Notes: a model not told the origin generated them from the letters alone. DNA of 64,000 bases from Microvelia longipes (GCA_018340805.1 JACMZG010001913.1:6090209-6154208); one strand, 5' to 3'. Counted from the stretch's first letter, positions 23,069-35,715 are shown. Numbers and translations: made by a program.

Positions 23069-24049
23069 TTTTTGGACACATTGTTTTGTTATCAGAATGC
23101 CAATAGGAACCGATTCCGCTCACTCCCACCCTCAACTTCCGTCATCCGAACAACCTTATAAGCGTCACTTTCATAATGAAAATTCGCTAAAACCCTACGC
23201 CATTTGTTAACCATCCTATTCTGAGGACGAGCGAAGCGAGTTCGAAGGGTGAGGAAAAGTTCTGATGTACCCCGTACCCGATTTTTTTATTTTATCTTTT
23301 GCCTTTTGATAAGTGGTAATGCCCTAAAAAGGTCGATTTAAAATCTGTTTTTAAAAGAATTGAAGTTATTTTTCGAGAGTTTTTCGACATGGGTGTTTTC
23401 AGTATGTATGGAATAGGTAAGAAGGGTTAACAAACCTAAACGATGTCTAAGTATTTTTTGCTCTATGTGACGTCATTGGCTTCTTTTGCAGTGTTGTCCT
23501 ATGTGCCTTGTTTACTATTATATTGTCAACTTAGTGTTAAAAGACTAATTTTGACTAACAAAATTCGTTCATATCATTGACACTTGTTACAATAATTCAG
23601 TGTTACTATTCCATCATAAATTAAGCATTATTAGGTACGATAAATACTTTGAAATGAGGCTAATGTCATAAATAAATTGTTTTTAACCCAAAAATAAGGC
23701 ACTTTTACTCTTGGCAAATTCATTATAAGCTGAATTACTTAGGCTTCAATTTTCTAAACTTAAGCTTTAGATAGTTTAGACTAAAAATACTAACTTAGGC
23801 GTATGCTTTTGCGATAATATGTAACAGTTTATTTCTTATTATTATTTTATAATTATGTACTTTAAAAAAGACTTAATATATAGCTGAAAGCTTGGTAAAT
23901 AAATTTTAATTCTTTTCGACAAAACAAAACTGATTTTAAAATTAGTATATTATTTGAATTTAGATCAAATAGTATATGCTACTATGCAGGATACAGTATA
24001 TAGTATATGCTACCATGGGGATTTGTGTCAGTCACATACCAGCCTCGGA

Positions 24050-24420
24050 CTGGTAATTTATATAGCATGGCCCTCGCCTTGATCAGAGAATGTCGAATGG
24101 CCGTATCGATTTATTATTTTATGCGTATTATATTATTGGCGTACTTATATTATTATGCGTATTAATTTCCTTATCGAGGGTTCAAATCCAGCCGGGGGAG
24201 GACCTCAATATGAGGTTATCCCTTGTACCGTACACTCGGGAGGTCTTGAATTCAAGGCCGGCCAACCCAGCCAAGGTTTTACGTGGTTTCCTTGGCTACT
24301 AATACGCAAATGCGGGGTTGGATCTAGTTTCATCTGAGACATGTCTGGGTCCACGTTTCCGTTGTCTCCAGCTCACGAAAAGTGAATGTTCTGCGGGCTG
24401 GGGGAGATGAAGGGCGGAAA
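24050..24420 (+). mobile_element. SINE-like element with box B
   Basis: Contains TAGCATGGCCCTCGCC (box A-like), GAGGGTTCAAATCCAGCC (box B), then TTTTACGTGGTTTCCTTGGC and CAAATGCGGGGTTGG, which resemble the conserved 3' domain of insect SINEs. The two overlapping plus-strand frames across it are not genes. Confidence 0.6.
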
Positions 24421-24635
24421 CATATACTGAGCCTTTGTGTGTCCTTAACTTAGTCAGTGAAAGTGATGGTGGCGACTCGAGTAACGTAAGTGACTAGGAA
24501 CAAAGTGCTCGGTACTTGAAGACAGACGTGTCCTAATAGCACTGCGGAGCTTTGAATTTCAGGTCAGGGCTAAAGAATGAGTTTGTGCACACTGATGTCT
24601 GGGTGCTAGAGTTCTTTGTCGGGTGTCGCTGGACT

Positions 24636-24811
24636 GGCCAGAGCGGTGAGCCTAGCTAGAGTTTGGTGATGCTAGTGGAACTGATGAGATTGGTGAGACT
24701 GGAATGACGAGGTCAAGTGAGACTAATGTGATCAGAGGAGCTAGTAAGACTAGATGAAACAAGCACACAGTGAACTAGTAGTCGGCGCTAGCCAGAGCGG
24801 TGAGCCTAGCG
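24636..24811 (+). repeat. 21-bp direct repeat 155 bp apart
   Basis: GCCAGAGCGGTGAGCCTAGC occurs at about 24636 and 24791 in a locally GC-richer stretch with many GAGAC/GTGAG phrases. No coding potential recognised. Confidence 0.6.
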
Positions 24812-24894
24812 CAGAGTCCAGCTGGTCTAGATGAACTTTAAAGAATAGATATCATAGGCTATTGAAACATCTAGCAACGAAAGTATCGTACACA

Positions 24895-24901
24895 CACACA
24901 C

Positions 24902-24983
<82 letters not shown>

Positions 24984-24998
24984 TATATATTATATATA

Positions 24999-25055
<57 letters not shown>

Positions 25056-25070
25056 TTTTTTTTTTTTTTT
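24895..25070. repeat. (TA)n microsatellite
   Basis: About 150 bp of TA with occasional TTA interruptions, ending in T15. Confidence 0.95.
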
Positions 25071-25079
25071 GTAACGCTG

Positions 25080-28000
25080 CGAGCGTGTGGACGCATCTTT
25101 TTTGCTTGGGGGACTCGCTTCGCTTACGAGAGATAATAATCTTGTACAGAGATTGATATTGTGTTGTCTTAGGTATAATAAATAATAACGCGTTAACTAG
25201 TAAATTCTATATTTGATCATTATTAAATTAATTAATAAACTTGTTACTACTAATCTTTATAAGCACTCATAACTAATTTTATATGCAGGCTAAAGATTGC
25301 ATTTAAACATGACTTGTCTTTAAAGGATTATTTACGTTACGAAATAATGACTTAGACTTTAATTGATCTTAGGAAACTTATGAGTTAAAGGAGTGGTGAC
25401 TTACCAAGATTCGAGCAGCATTGTGAGTGGTACAACACATTCGGGGCACAAACTTAGAGTGGCTTGTGTCTATCTTATTAGATTTAATCCTCTAGGATAA
25501 ACTCTCTGGGCTACGTAATAAAATATGTAATAAAAATAGGAAAAATCTTAAGGACATGTTATCAGACACCTGACGGAAATGTTAAACCCAATTTATAAAA
25601 AAAGGCCGGATACGTGATATCTCAGAAATCTGAAATTTTAGATTTGTTCCTCACCTCATCAGATAAGCTCGTCCTAAGGATACGAAATTCATGTAATTTA
25701 TATTTCAGTAATTCTGTTTTATTTCCAGCTGTCACCCATGCAGGTTTTAACCTCGGTTGATGGTTCTCAACACTTGTAATCTAAAAAAAACATAGACACC
25801 CTAGCTGCATTGAAATATTATTTCGTTTTCATAGTTATTGCATAAAGAGACATTCTTGCCAAATTACAACTCGATAAATATTTTTTGATTTTAAAAGACT
25901 AGTTAACTTTTAACTTTTAAAAATCTAGTTATAAAATGAAACTGGCTAAAGGGCTTATTCTTATACATGACTACATGCGTGTTTCACGGGTCTGATTGGA
26001 CCGATTTCAATCGGTCAAAAAGTGCGTTTTACACAACTAGACCCCAAAACTGATTTTAGTGTCAAGTTTCATTTCTATAGCATAAACACACATTATATTT
26101 TATATTATATTATATATTCTTCATGGTGATCCCCCTTCTCTCTATATAAAAAGAATGTTATAGGAAACTCTAAGAACACTAAAAAGCTTAAGATAAAGTT
26201 CAAACTTATTGCATTAAAAAATAGTTATTTACATTAGCTTCTGAATGAACGTCAGTGACTTTTTCCACAGAAGTTCGGGACGGCGTGCATGATTGTGTGT
26301 TTGTGTTTTTATTAAATTCTGACGTGAGTAACCTATGCAACGAATTACTAGTTAAGCCTAAGCATTAGATAAGCATTAAGAACACTAAAATGCATAATAT
26401 TTTGCCTAAATCTTAAACTATCATAGGGAAGGCATGGAGGTCGCTAAAAAGATATTATTTAGCTTAAAAACCGCTAAAAATCTAAAAAAACACCGGCTTA
26501 TCTATAATGAAGAGCTTTAAATTATATGAAAAGCTAAAATAGCTTAAAAACTCAGGAAAACCCTTGGAAAATACTACAAAAGAAACAACACGTTTTGAAG
26601 TCTGACAAGAAAACAACGTTTAGATCCAGATATGTTGGTAAATAAAGGACCTTTTATTACTTTCGCCCAAGAATTTAAAGGAATCTTTGTTTTTCCAACT
26701 CATTTTCTTTGTTTTCCCTTCAATTTTCACCTAGAGTTTTCTTATGAAACACGTTTCTCTACATTTAGGTATTCTTGAGGTCTGTTTTCTTTTTCTGGAA
26801 GAATGAAAGGGTCTATTATTTAAAGGGGATCTGTAACCACCAAGTGTAAAAGAACGTGTAGGCTTTGTGAATAAGTCTTGAAATAAGTTAAAATATTACG
26901 GTTTTCAGCGTCTTTCCTATATAAAATTTATTAGCGTCTTAGTAAATTTTTATGACTGACATACAGAATTATAAAAGGTTTTTAGTTTGCTATTAAGGGT
27001 GGTTGGATGTCTTCGACGCTTTTCATGATTTTTGAGGATATAGCATTGATACTATAAAATTCCAATAATCGCCCAAAAGAAAATCCAGGATTTTTAAGTG
27101 AAATTTAGATTCATTTCTTGATAAAAGGAAAACTAGACAAAAATGGTGGCAAATGTTAGGGTGAAAAACGTCACGATTTTCACCCTAACCACTTCTTTTG
27201 TAGAGCATTCCTTGATGTACTACATCCCTGAAGATTCCTCCCACAGTGGAAGCGAAACGTCGGATTCATCATCTACATTAACGCGGTCACCACCGGAAGA
27301 CCTAAATATTAGTGACTTCGGAAGTTACAAATCCGAAATGTTGTATTATTTCGTTTTTTAAGCCAAATTTGACGTTTTAATGACCGTTTTGAGGTTTGAG
27401 GTCAAGTGATGGTATTAGTAGCCGTGGTATGACTTAAGAGGACCTACTCCTGATAACTGGACCACATCTTTGAGTCTTTTATCTCTACCTATAGTACTTA
27501 GGTGAAGTTAAAATCAATGTCTTATTAACAAGATAAGTTTATAACTTTATTTATTTAAATTCTTGAGGTCACTTAATTACAATGTTTCTTAATTGTCAAA
27601 ATTTTACAATGAAATTAAAAAAAAATTGATTATAAATTATTACCTACTCACTGCATAAACATATACAGGATAACTTGAATACGAACTTGATAGAAAATAA
27701 AAAACAAAAAAACCATAACATTACATGACAAACACTTAACATTTAAGGTGGGACTCTAATTATTAGCTAAAACTCGTTAACATTCTAGTAACCTTTTTCA
27801 AGCAACAATATTTAGGTGGATGTTCTACGATCGAAGTGGGTGATTCATTGAAGCACATAATTCAAAAATAAGGTATCAATTATAAGGTAAATAAGTTCAA
27901 AATATAGGGACTGATGTGGCGTTATTAAATTGATTCTTTAAAAATTTTAAATAATTCTGGTTTGGGGGTCCGCAAGGCGGGGGAAATTTCATTAAAATCC

Positions 28001-28740
28001 GTTCTTTCTCGCTTATCACTCCATTTCCTGCTCGAGTTTTCGATATATGCTTTGGAACGTGAGCTGTAGCGAGTTATATTCAAATAATCACATATATATC
28101 GGCAGACATCAGCACACTACTAAAGTGCGAATTAAGCACTTCTAAAGATATTAAAGACCCTCACATCCACGTGTGAGTGTCATTTCTTAGTCTATTGTTT
28201 TATTAAACGTATGTCTATAAGTGTCCCTAGGACTTAGTATATCAGTGTAACTTGTTATAAATAACTTTGTAACTTGTTATAAATATTTTTTTTTTAATAA
28301 CTGTTTCTTATTAAATCGAAACGTAATTAGCGTCACAATTAGTTTCTTATCGATTTTTTGTAAAGAAAGTGCGCTAAAAGTTAGTAAAAACTAAGCTTCA
28401 AATGATTGCAAATAATGATCTATGCATTATACAATCTATGACAGAAATATAAGCATTTTCTTTGAAATATTTGACAAATCAAATAACGCGTTCTGACGCT
28501 TTTAATCAAGTTATAAACCATATAGAGATAACTTATACAAGAGTTGAATTGAACAGGAATTTGGCAGAGAATTTTCCCGGGTTGCTGACCACGGCACCAG
28601 AATTATCTTTGAACTATTTAACATTTATTAGGAATGGGTCGTTCCATGTCAAATCAACACAAAAAGTACGTTTTTGAACTTAATGTTACCAATTTTGGTA
28701 TAACTTGGCTGACAGGTTGGCCCAAAAAATTCCTAATAAA
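25080..28740. other. No gene seen
   Basis: AT-rich sequence. The phrase at 27235-27300 (GGAAGCGAAACGTCGGATTC, then CGGTCACCACCGGAAGAC) also occurs at 1229-1475 and, inverted, at 44398-44510, so it is a dispersed repeat rather than an exon. The plus frames at 27143-27361 and 28462-28677 are not supported as genes. Confidence 0.5.
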
Positions 28741-29149
28741 GTCTTAAAAATAGACTGCAACGCCTCTATCTGAGGAGTCGCTTCGCTCGTTGTCAGATAG
28801 TAATTGCATTCGTTTCATTCTCAGTGATTGCCCATCCGCGGACTGACCACGATCAATGCTGCTTAACTTTTATGATGCGAAAAATCATGGATATACTTGT
28901 GTTGAAACGAACTTAGTTTACTTATTTATTACGTGAAGGTATGCACTTGTGCTGAATTTCCACTTTATTTTTCAAATAACGTTCACAAGCCATTCAATAA
29001 AAATTAAACTAATGCTGATTATAGTATAAAACTTGGCACACATGTTTGCATTATACATTCGTGTAACATCTCAAAATGATGACAATTTTTACTGTGTTAT
29101 GATTTTAAAAAGTTCTTGCTGAAATATAACTGCGCGTTAATCATGTCAT

Positions 29150-29936
29150 TTTTTTTAAATTGTTTTATTAATACAACTACATTTTTTCATGTACAAGTAT
29201 TAGTGAGAGGGATATGGTGGCGTGATTTGGCGGGGAAGGAGAAGTATTCCAATGATATCACTCGGCGTGTAAAGAGGAGGGAGGTTAATTTAATCTAGCA
29301 GGTCTCTAGGCCACTGCCGCTTTAGGCGTCTAGGAGGATTATCAGGAATAGTTCTGGAGGAAAGGATTTGGATCAAGAGATTGAAGTGATCTGTTAAGGA
29401 TTCGTGGAAGGATTTAAAACGGTATTTGCAATAGTCGCGGACAATGGAATTAAGGTCTGAGTGAAGGGTGAGGTTAGAAACGAAGAAGGAGCGTTTGTGA
29501 TGGTTCTTAGGACTCTGGACTGGAGTTTGGAGGCGGTTAGAGTTGGAAGGTTTGGTGCTACCCCAGACTTCCGAACCGTAGGCCCAAGCTGGCTGAGAAT
29601 TTATTATAAATTCGAGTTTTTATATTTAGTGTTAGCTTGGACCGACGGTCTAGAAGTTAAGAAGTTGTTTGAAACGTCGAGTAACGTCAGTTCGTTTGGT
29701 CTTCGTATGGTGTGCCCATGTCAGTCTTCTGTCGAGGTGTAACCAAGGTAACGGACAGTGGAGGATGTGGAATGATGCCTTGGTTGAGGATGACTGGAGG
29801 ACAAGTACTATGACGAAGAGCAAAGGTTACATAAACACATTTCTGTTCGTTTATTTAACCAAGGTTCTAGGAGTAAAAGATGGATTTGAAGGTAATCGGA
29901 AGCAGAAATGTGATCTTTATGGACTGATAGGATTGC
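29150..29936 (-). mobile_element. 5'-truncated jockey-group retrotransposon with 12-bp target duplication
   Basis: 787 bp flanked by identical TAATCATGTCAT at 29138-29149 and 29937-29948. On the minus strand it ends with an AATAAA (plus 29164-29169) and a short A tail abutting the duplication, and is cut off at its 5' end. It carries the C-terminal part of reverse transcriptase: TFALRHSTCPPVIL, HLDRRLTWAHHTKTK, QPAWAYGSEVWGS and a terminal RRLKRQWPRDLLD before TAA at 29290-29292. All are jockey-clade features. At least two frameshifts and stops make it inactive. Confidence 0.88.
29290..29850 (-). pseudogene. Reverse transcriptase C-terminal relic (jockey group)
   Basis: Coding remnant inside the insertion. 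The frame changes near 29735-29745 (between the CPPV segment and HLDRRLTW) and stops interrupt the stretch near 29600. The catalytic YADD region is absent because of 5' truncation. The plus-strand frames at 29461-29742 and 29669-29950 are shadows of this. Confidence 0.82.
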
Positions 29937-30252
29937 TAATCATGTCATAAAAGATATTTTCTGAATAGTACATCTACACCTATAAATTGAATTTTGTTGC
30001 ATGTTTCAACTCTCTAGCATACCTACACTAGCAGCTACGATAATAGCAGACACACACACAAATAATTATAGACAGAAAACTTTGTAAAAACCACTTAGGT
30101 GGCCATAAAACCTGTAACGGATAATTCAGGTGACATCCCGATTTTGGATTTTTCTTTTTAAAACAATACGTTTCCTTCATAGCTTCGGTAGAAATGAGGA
30201 AAATTAAATGGTTTCAATGTCGAGGGAGGAAAATAAATTCATTTAGAAACGT

Positions 30253-30258
30253 TTTATT
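30253..30258 (-). promoter_or_regulatory. Polyadenylation signal AATAAA, chitin-binding gene 1
   Basis: AATAAA on the minus strand 14-19 nt after the TGA. A very short 3' untranslated region is implied if it is the one used. Confidence 0.6.
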
Positions 30259-30271
30259 TGTATTTTTCATT

Positions 30272-31108
30272 TCATGGTTTCTGTTTCACTTGACAATTTG
30301 TCTGATTCTTCGGCATGCACATGTAATTTAGCGAATCAAACGCTTGATCCGCCGAGCAATTTAAGTGCTGACGAACGAACACCCTCGTGCTTGGGTTTAT
30401 GTAAACGCTCGAACATTTGTAGTACTTAGTACAATCCTCGTAATCTGTTCTTATGCCGTTAGTTGTACAGATCGGCTCGCATTTTTGGCTTGTGTAGTTT
30501 AAGTTGTAGTTCCCTTGGCATCTATCTACGAGTTCAGGTTTGCCATTTATACAGTAAGCGAAGTAGTGGGACTTGCCTATTTGTTTTTTCAAACCTGTCA
30601 ACCCTGTGCAATTAGCTCTTGAGCAACTACCGTTAAAAACACAACTTTGGTTGTCCGGGTTGTAATTGGATGCTCCACAGATAAAGCTGCTAGATTTTAA
30701 GTCGTTACAAGCGTGGTAAATTGTACAGTTAGTTGCGTCTGGGAAGTATCCGTCCGATGGGCAAACGAATTCGTCTGGTTCTCCACAAAATTTATCCGGG
30801 ATTGAAGTACATGTTCCAGTCGATGTTGAGCAATACGGTGTTTGTTTCGGACATGTTGAGTTGATAAAAGGTACTAATGTTCCGTTATTTGTCGGTTTGC
30901 ATATTTGAACGGTAGAGCATGATGCGCAGTTGAATATGCTCGAACAAGATCCACCTACGGTAGTTGACTGAAAAGTTTGAGTCATCCTGAATGAGTTAGG
31001 AAGAGGAGGGAACGGATCGTTTCGTTGCAAAAACGGTAGCTCGATTTTTTGCAGGTTTTCCAGAACTTGGTTCCATATTGAGCCGGATACAATGCTTGCC
31101 GACAAGAA
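30272..31108 (-). CDS. Chitin-binding gene 1, main exon
   Basis: 837 nt from acceptor TCTATTTTCAG (31109) to TGA at 30274-30272. The frame has no ATG before residue 40 (numbered from the start of the uninterrupted open frame; the codon at 31105 is TTG), which shows that translation starts in another exon. All four cysteine modules and the stop are in this single exon. Confidence 0.93.
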   Translation of the reverse strand, partial: FLSASIVSGSIWNQVLENLQKIELPFLQRNDPFPPLPNSFRMTQTFQSTTVGGSCSSIFNCASCSTVQICKPTNNGTLVPFINSTCPKQTPYCSTSTGTCTSIPDKFCGEPDEFVCPSDGYFPDATNCTIYHACNDLKSSSFICGASNYNPDNQSCVFNGSCSRANCTGLTGLKKQIGKSHYFAYCINGKPELVDRCQGNYNLNYTSQKCEPICTTNGIRTDYEDCTKYYKCSSVYINPSTRVFVRQHLNCSADQAFDSLNYMCMPKNQTNCQVKQKP

Positions 31109-34100
31109 CTGAAAATAGAAAACTTATTTATAAATTTAGTTCATATTCTAGGGGAAGCGAAAAGTAAATTACAACTATCAGCGAGGTAAAAAAATATAAA
31201 GTAGTATTAATTATTTAAATTAAACATTATTTTTAATAAAACTATTAAAGTAACTACTTTAATTTTTAATTTAAATATATCATATAATACTACCGAGTTT
31301 GGCAAAATATGTATAGCTGACACAATATAATTTTACGAGAGGCACATAGGAAATGTAACAAGCAAAATGCAATGCAACATTTGAGAACTGTTCCATCATT
31401 CGACATTCGTCATCATTGATGGCTCGATATAAATGTCACGTCCCAGTCTATTTTGTTACCTCTAACTCATGAGGGCGCCGACAGAGGCTAAACTCACTCT
31501 GACCTTAAATTAAATTTCTAAAGAAAATGTTGTGAAGTATGTACCAGAGACGAGCGGTGCTCTCTTATCATCATTATGCTTGTCATGCAAAACATATAAC
31601 ATTTGATACTACCGATGGTTATGCACAACATAAATAGTCGACACAATATAATTGTGCGAGAGACACCTAGGAAATGTTACAAGCAAAATGCAATGCAACA
31701 TTTGGGAACTGTTCCATCATTTGACATTCGTCATCATTGATAGCTCGACATAATGTCATGTTCTACTCTGTTTCGTTACGTCTAACTCATCAGGGTGCCG
31801 ACAGAGTCCTGATGAGTTAGACGTAACAAAGCGTTACATCTCCTTCTTGTAACAGAGCACTGCTTGCCTCTGGTAAATATTTCACTTTATATTCTTCAGC
31901 ATTATAATAGAAGGTCCGAGTGAGTTCAGGTTCTTTCGGCATTCTGATGAGTTAGACGAAACGGAACAGTGTAGGACATGACATAATGTCGAGCCACCAA
32001 TGATGACGAATGTCGAATGAGGAAAAAGTTTCCAGATGTAGCATTTCATTTTGCTTGTTACATTTTCTAAGTGTCTCTCGCACAATGGTATCGTTTAAAT
32101 TAAATATTCATTTGTGATAATACGTTTAGCACATTTAAAAAAAATATATTAGGATTCGAGAAAATAAGTCGATTTATAAAGAATAGATTATTGGTAAAGT
32201 GCTTTCAACCTGACGTAAGGCCATCATCAGTGCTTGAAAAATTGCGTAGTAAAAAAAATAAAAAGGACGAATTACCTCAGGAATGCAAAGAAATAAAAGT
32301 CAGATAATATTCATGTTTGATTCCACAACTTTTAAAGATAGTCAGAATTAAAAATATGGGATACAAGTGGCTTTTTTATCGTTTTCTATGTTTTTTTGAA
32401 AGCAAGAACAGGAGCAACGGCAATATAATATTTTACATTGCCTTATTGCTATTCTATTGTTGTACAAAGGTCGTGTGGGTGTGTGTGTGTGTTGTGCTGA
32501 TATAGTACTTGCAGTGTTTCATGTTTTTGTTTTTCCCGGTTCTTTTGTTGTTTTGATTCTGAGCTGAGGAAATCTTTGGAGTGTGAATTGTGATTTCAAT
32601 TTATGTTTTCAATACATTCCTGTCATAAATCAATGACTTTTCCTTTTGTTTAGTGAGTTTTTCTTTTTAAAAGATTAATCGCGTTATAAAATATAAAATG
32701 GATTTAAAAACATGGGACAATAGAAAACAATGTTTTATTGTTTTTATATCATTGTATAATAATATAAAAAGTAGGGTTCATGGTATCTCAGTCTTTTTCC
32801 TTAATACATCGGATCCTCTACGCTCATACTCCCTACTTCGGACTCGCTTCGCTCGACAACAAGCTATGACAACAATCTTTTTTCCCTATGGTCGCCCTAC
32901 CAGACACCGATCTCTCTTATGCTGCCATATTAAAGACCCAACAAAAATTAAATTGAATACTTATTATTATTTTATAACAAATTTTGGACATGCTTGAACT
33001 TTTAAAACAATTAGATTATATTTAGATTTTTTACAATTATTTAAAAAACATACAAATGTATTCAAATAGAAATCGAGCTATTGCTGATAATCAAATGAAA
33101 CACTTTTGTTGGTATTTTATATGAGGATATGTCTGCCAAATTTCATATCGAACAAAAAAAAAATCGGGGACGGGGTTCCTCGAAACTTTTCCTCATGGCG
33201 TATTTAATACGCTTATCCTTCCCGCTTCAGACTCGCTTCGCTCGTTCTCAGACTGTACAATTCGCCAAATTTATGTTGCAGCATAACCATTGATAGTAAA
33301 TGCATCCGTTTAATTCTCAGTGATCAACCATAACAGCACTGACCAAGCTCAATGCTGCTTAACTTTTATGATCCAACAACTACAGGGTACAATATTGTAC
33401 CCTTTATTGTAGTTTATCATGATCAACTACAAAGGTACAATATTGTTCCCTTTATTTTAGTTTATCATAATTAACTACAAGGGTACGATATTGTACCCTT
33501 TATTGTAGTTTATCATGATCAACTACAAAGGTACAATATTGTTCCCTTTATTTTAGTTTATCATAATTAACTACAAGGGTACAATATTGTACCCTTATTG
33601 TAGTTTATCATAAATCAACTACAAGTGTACAATATGAACCATTTATGTAGTTTATCATAATCAACTACAAGGTACGATATTGTACCTTTATTGTGTTTAT
33701 CATAATCAACTACAAGTGTACAATATTGAACCATTTATTGTTGTTTATCATAATCAACTACTAGGGTAAAATATTGTATCCTTTATTGTAGTATATCATA
33801 ATCAACCACAAAGGTACAATATTGTTCCCTTTATTAGTTTATCATAATCAACTACAAGGTACAATATTGTACCCTTTATTGTAGTTTATCATAATCAACT
33901 ACAAGGGTACAATATTGTACCCTTTATTGTAGTTTATCATAATCAATAACAAGGGTACAATATTGTACCCTTTATTGTAGTTTATCATAATCAACTACAA
34001 GGGTACAATATTGCATTCTTTAGTGTATCTGATTGCACTAATTTATTTCTTACACTAATTTGTAACATTTTATACTAAAATATACAATAAATGCAATAAA

Positions 34101-34372
34101 AACAAACATTTTGAGTACTTTAAATAGTTTGTTTTCATTCACAAGGGAAAAACAAAATGGCCGCGTAGGAAATACATAGGAAAATTTGAGCCCACTCCCT
34201 GGTGGACAAAATGTGAACTAAATGCCACAATCTGACAGAAATCGCATTTGTTTCCCTACTTGGTTTATATTTTACTTTAATGCATCCACGATACTTTTCT
34301 TATGTACCTATAATTTAATAAGGAAATGTTATAATCACTTACCAATATTATATAGTGCATTTTTCTTTCCAT
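30272..34372 (-). CDS. Secreted chitin-binding protein with four CBM14-like modules (gene 1)
   Basis: Two exons, 34372-34343 and 31108-30272, joined in phase 0, give 288 residues. The N-terminus MERKMHYII-LFLSASIVSG is a good signal peptide created only by the splice. Four six-cysteine-type modules follow at about residues 65-110, 118-166, 177-220 and 224-274. The second is a textbook peritrophin-A domain (FVCPSDGYFPDATNC, YHAC). Several N-x-S/T sites suggest glycosylation. Such proteins bind chitin in cuticle, tracheal lining or peritrophic membrane. There is no catalytic domain. The neighbour at 38917-39876 is a paralogue in the same orientation. The intron holds foldback copies and the 48-bp satellite. 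Tissue and exact role cannot be inferred. Confidence 0.88.
31290..32090. mobile_element. Cluster of three foldback-family arms in chitin gene intron
   Basis: Two plus-oriented arms (31317-31492, 31638-31812), each beginning GACACAATATAATT, and one inverted arm (31912-32090, ending GTGTCTCTCGCACAAT). Leader phrases ATACTACCGAG and ATACTACCGATGG precede the first two. The 67-residue minus frame at 31882-32085 lies inside the third arm and is not a gene. Confidence 0.78.
33155..33375 (-). repeat. Dispersed repeat family K, CG-rich end
   Basis: ATCGGGGACGGGGTTCCTCG through CAGACTCGCTTCGCTCGTTC, as in 63218-63500. Immediately abuts the 48-bp satellite. Confidence 0.7.
33376..34025. repeat. 48-bp satellite, about 14 units, two dyads per unit, intronic
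   Basis: Each unit joins an 18-bp perfect palindrome GGGTACAATATTGTACCC to TTTATTGTAGTTTATCATAA followed by TCAACTACAA, whose ends (TTGTAGTT / AACTACAA) also pair. Early units alternate with a variant AGGTACAATATTGTTCCC. The array is in intron 1 of chitin-binding gene 1, about 320 bp downstream of the first exon. Confidence 0.94.
34343..34372 (-). CDS. Chitin-binding gene 1, 30-nt first coding exon
   Basis: ATG at 34372-34370 in AAAATGG, ten codons (MERKMHYIIL), then donor TTG|GTAAGT at 34343/34342. Phase 0 fits the main exon, and the fusion yields a basic start plus hydrophobic core. AATTGTAG about 30 nt upstream could be an acceptor for a 5' untranslated exon. TATAAAAGG lies only about 10 nt before the ATG. 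Confidence 0.72.
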
Positions 34373-35683
34373 TTTTCCTTTTATAATATTTTATCTACAA
34401 TTAATAATAAAGGCTAATTTAAATAAATTTGTTCTATATGAAAGTGTTGAATTTTAATTCTGACGTCATTAAAATTGACAAAAAACAACAATAAATAATA
34501 ATTGTTAATTAAATAACAAATGTGAAAAATTGTATTTAATAATCTAGCGTTAAATTATCTTTAGATCATGTATTATCTATATCTTGTATTTCCTTGTAAG
34601 ACCTTTATTATTAGAAACATTTAAAACTGTCTTTTTTACCAATTAACTAAAACAGATAATAATTAAAAACCCAATATGTAATATTTAAAATGAGGTTTGA
34701 ATTGCTTTAATTATTTAATAAAACTTTTAAATACCATTAAAATTTAAACAAATCGTAATTAACTTGTATTGACTTATTAGATAATGTAAATAAATATATA
34801 AAAAAATGATAAAATAAAAGTTTGTAAGAAAAAAAAGTGATAAAAAAATTATTTTGTTAACTAAATTTATTTTAAAATAAAGAACAAATAAAGTAAAATA
34901 AAAGTAAGTAATAAAGAATCTTTGATGAAAAAAAAAATCTAAAATTCTTTGATTAACTATTTTTTTCTTATTTAGGTTTTAATAGGGAAATTGTTTGCTA
35001 AAAGAAGAAATAATAGAATTATGATATTTCAAAGATAAATTATTTTTATTTTCAATAAGTGACTACATTACGTTATGACGACTAAGTGAAGGTTTTTACT
35101 AAATAAAATAAAATAAAGTAAAATTTAAAAAAAATATTTATCGCTAGGGATATTTATCTTTAACGGATGTTATTAGAACAAAACAAGCCTGTTGTGTCGA
35201 ATTAATTTTATCATCTTTAGTTTAATTAAAATTATATTTTACTTGTTAAAAATGGAAAATAAGTTTATCTGCATTTCACCCATACATGTTTATCTACTTG
35301 TTTATTTCCTTGTTTATCATTTAAGTGCAAGGAGTTGTGATAAAGCATTTATAAAGTAATATTAATGGTCATAAATGTTAAATATGTGTCTTAATTTAAT
35401 AAGGTGCGTGTGTTAATAATGTTATTATTGTTAATTAAAATGAGTTAATAATGGGATTAAAAGTTTATTTACCTTATGGTTTATTTTTTAAGAATTATTA
35501 TTTTGATGAATATTATAACGAAATAACTAACTTAAGTGTTTGTTGAGTGTGACAAGTCTTTAGAAAAGCCATCTAAAATAGGAAGTAGTGTTCAAAGAAG
35601 GAATGACTACTCAATTTTTTGCTGGTTATTGTCAATATAGTTATTGTCTCAAGATAGTTATTGTCTATTGTAAAACTGAATTG

Positions 35684-35715
<32 letters not shown>

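Larger units (their letters stand above)
28740..30200 (-). repeat. Dispersed repeat family K, interrupted copy
   Basis: Left part 28740-29149 (TCGCTTCGCTCG end, CATGGATATACTTG, GATGACAATTTTTACTGTG) and right part 29937-30200 (TTTTCTGAATAG, the CACACACA tract, TGACATCCCGATTTTGGATT) line up with one continuous copy at 43548-44380. The break is filled by the jockey-group insertion described separately. Confidence 0.75.

Noticed and set aside
27143..27361. 72-residue plus frame with a Ser/Thr-rich segment
   Set aside because: Its core is a dispersed repeat phrase (GGAAGCGAAACGTCGGATTC) also found at 1229-1475 and 44398-44510.
29461..29950. Two 93-residue plus-strand frames
   Set aside because: Antisense shadows of the jockey-group reverse transcriptase relic on the minus strand.
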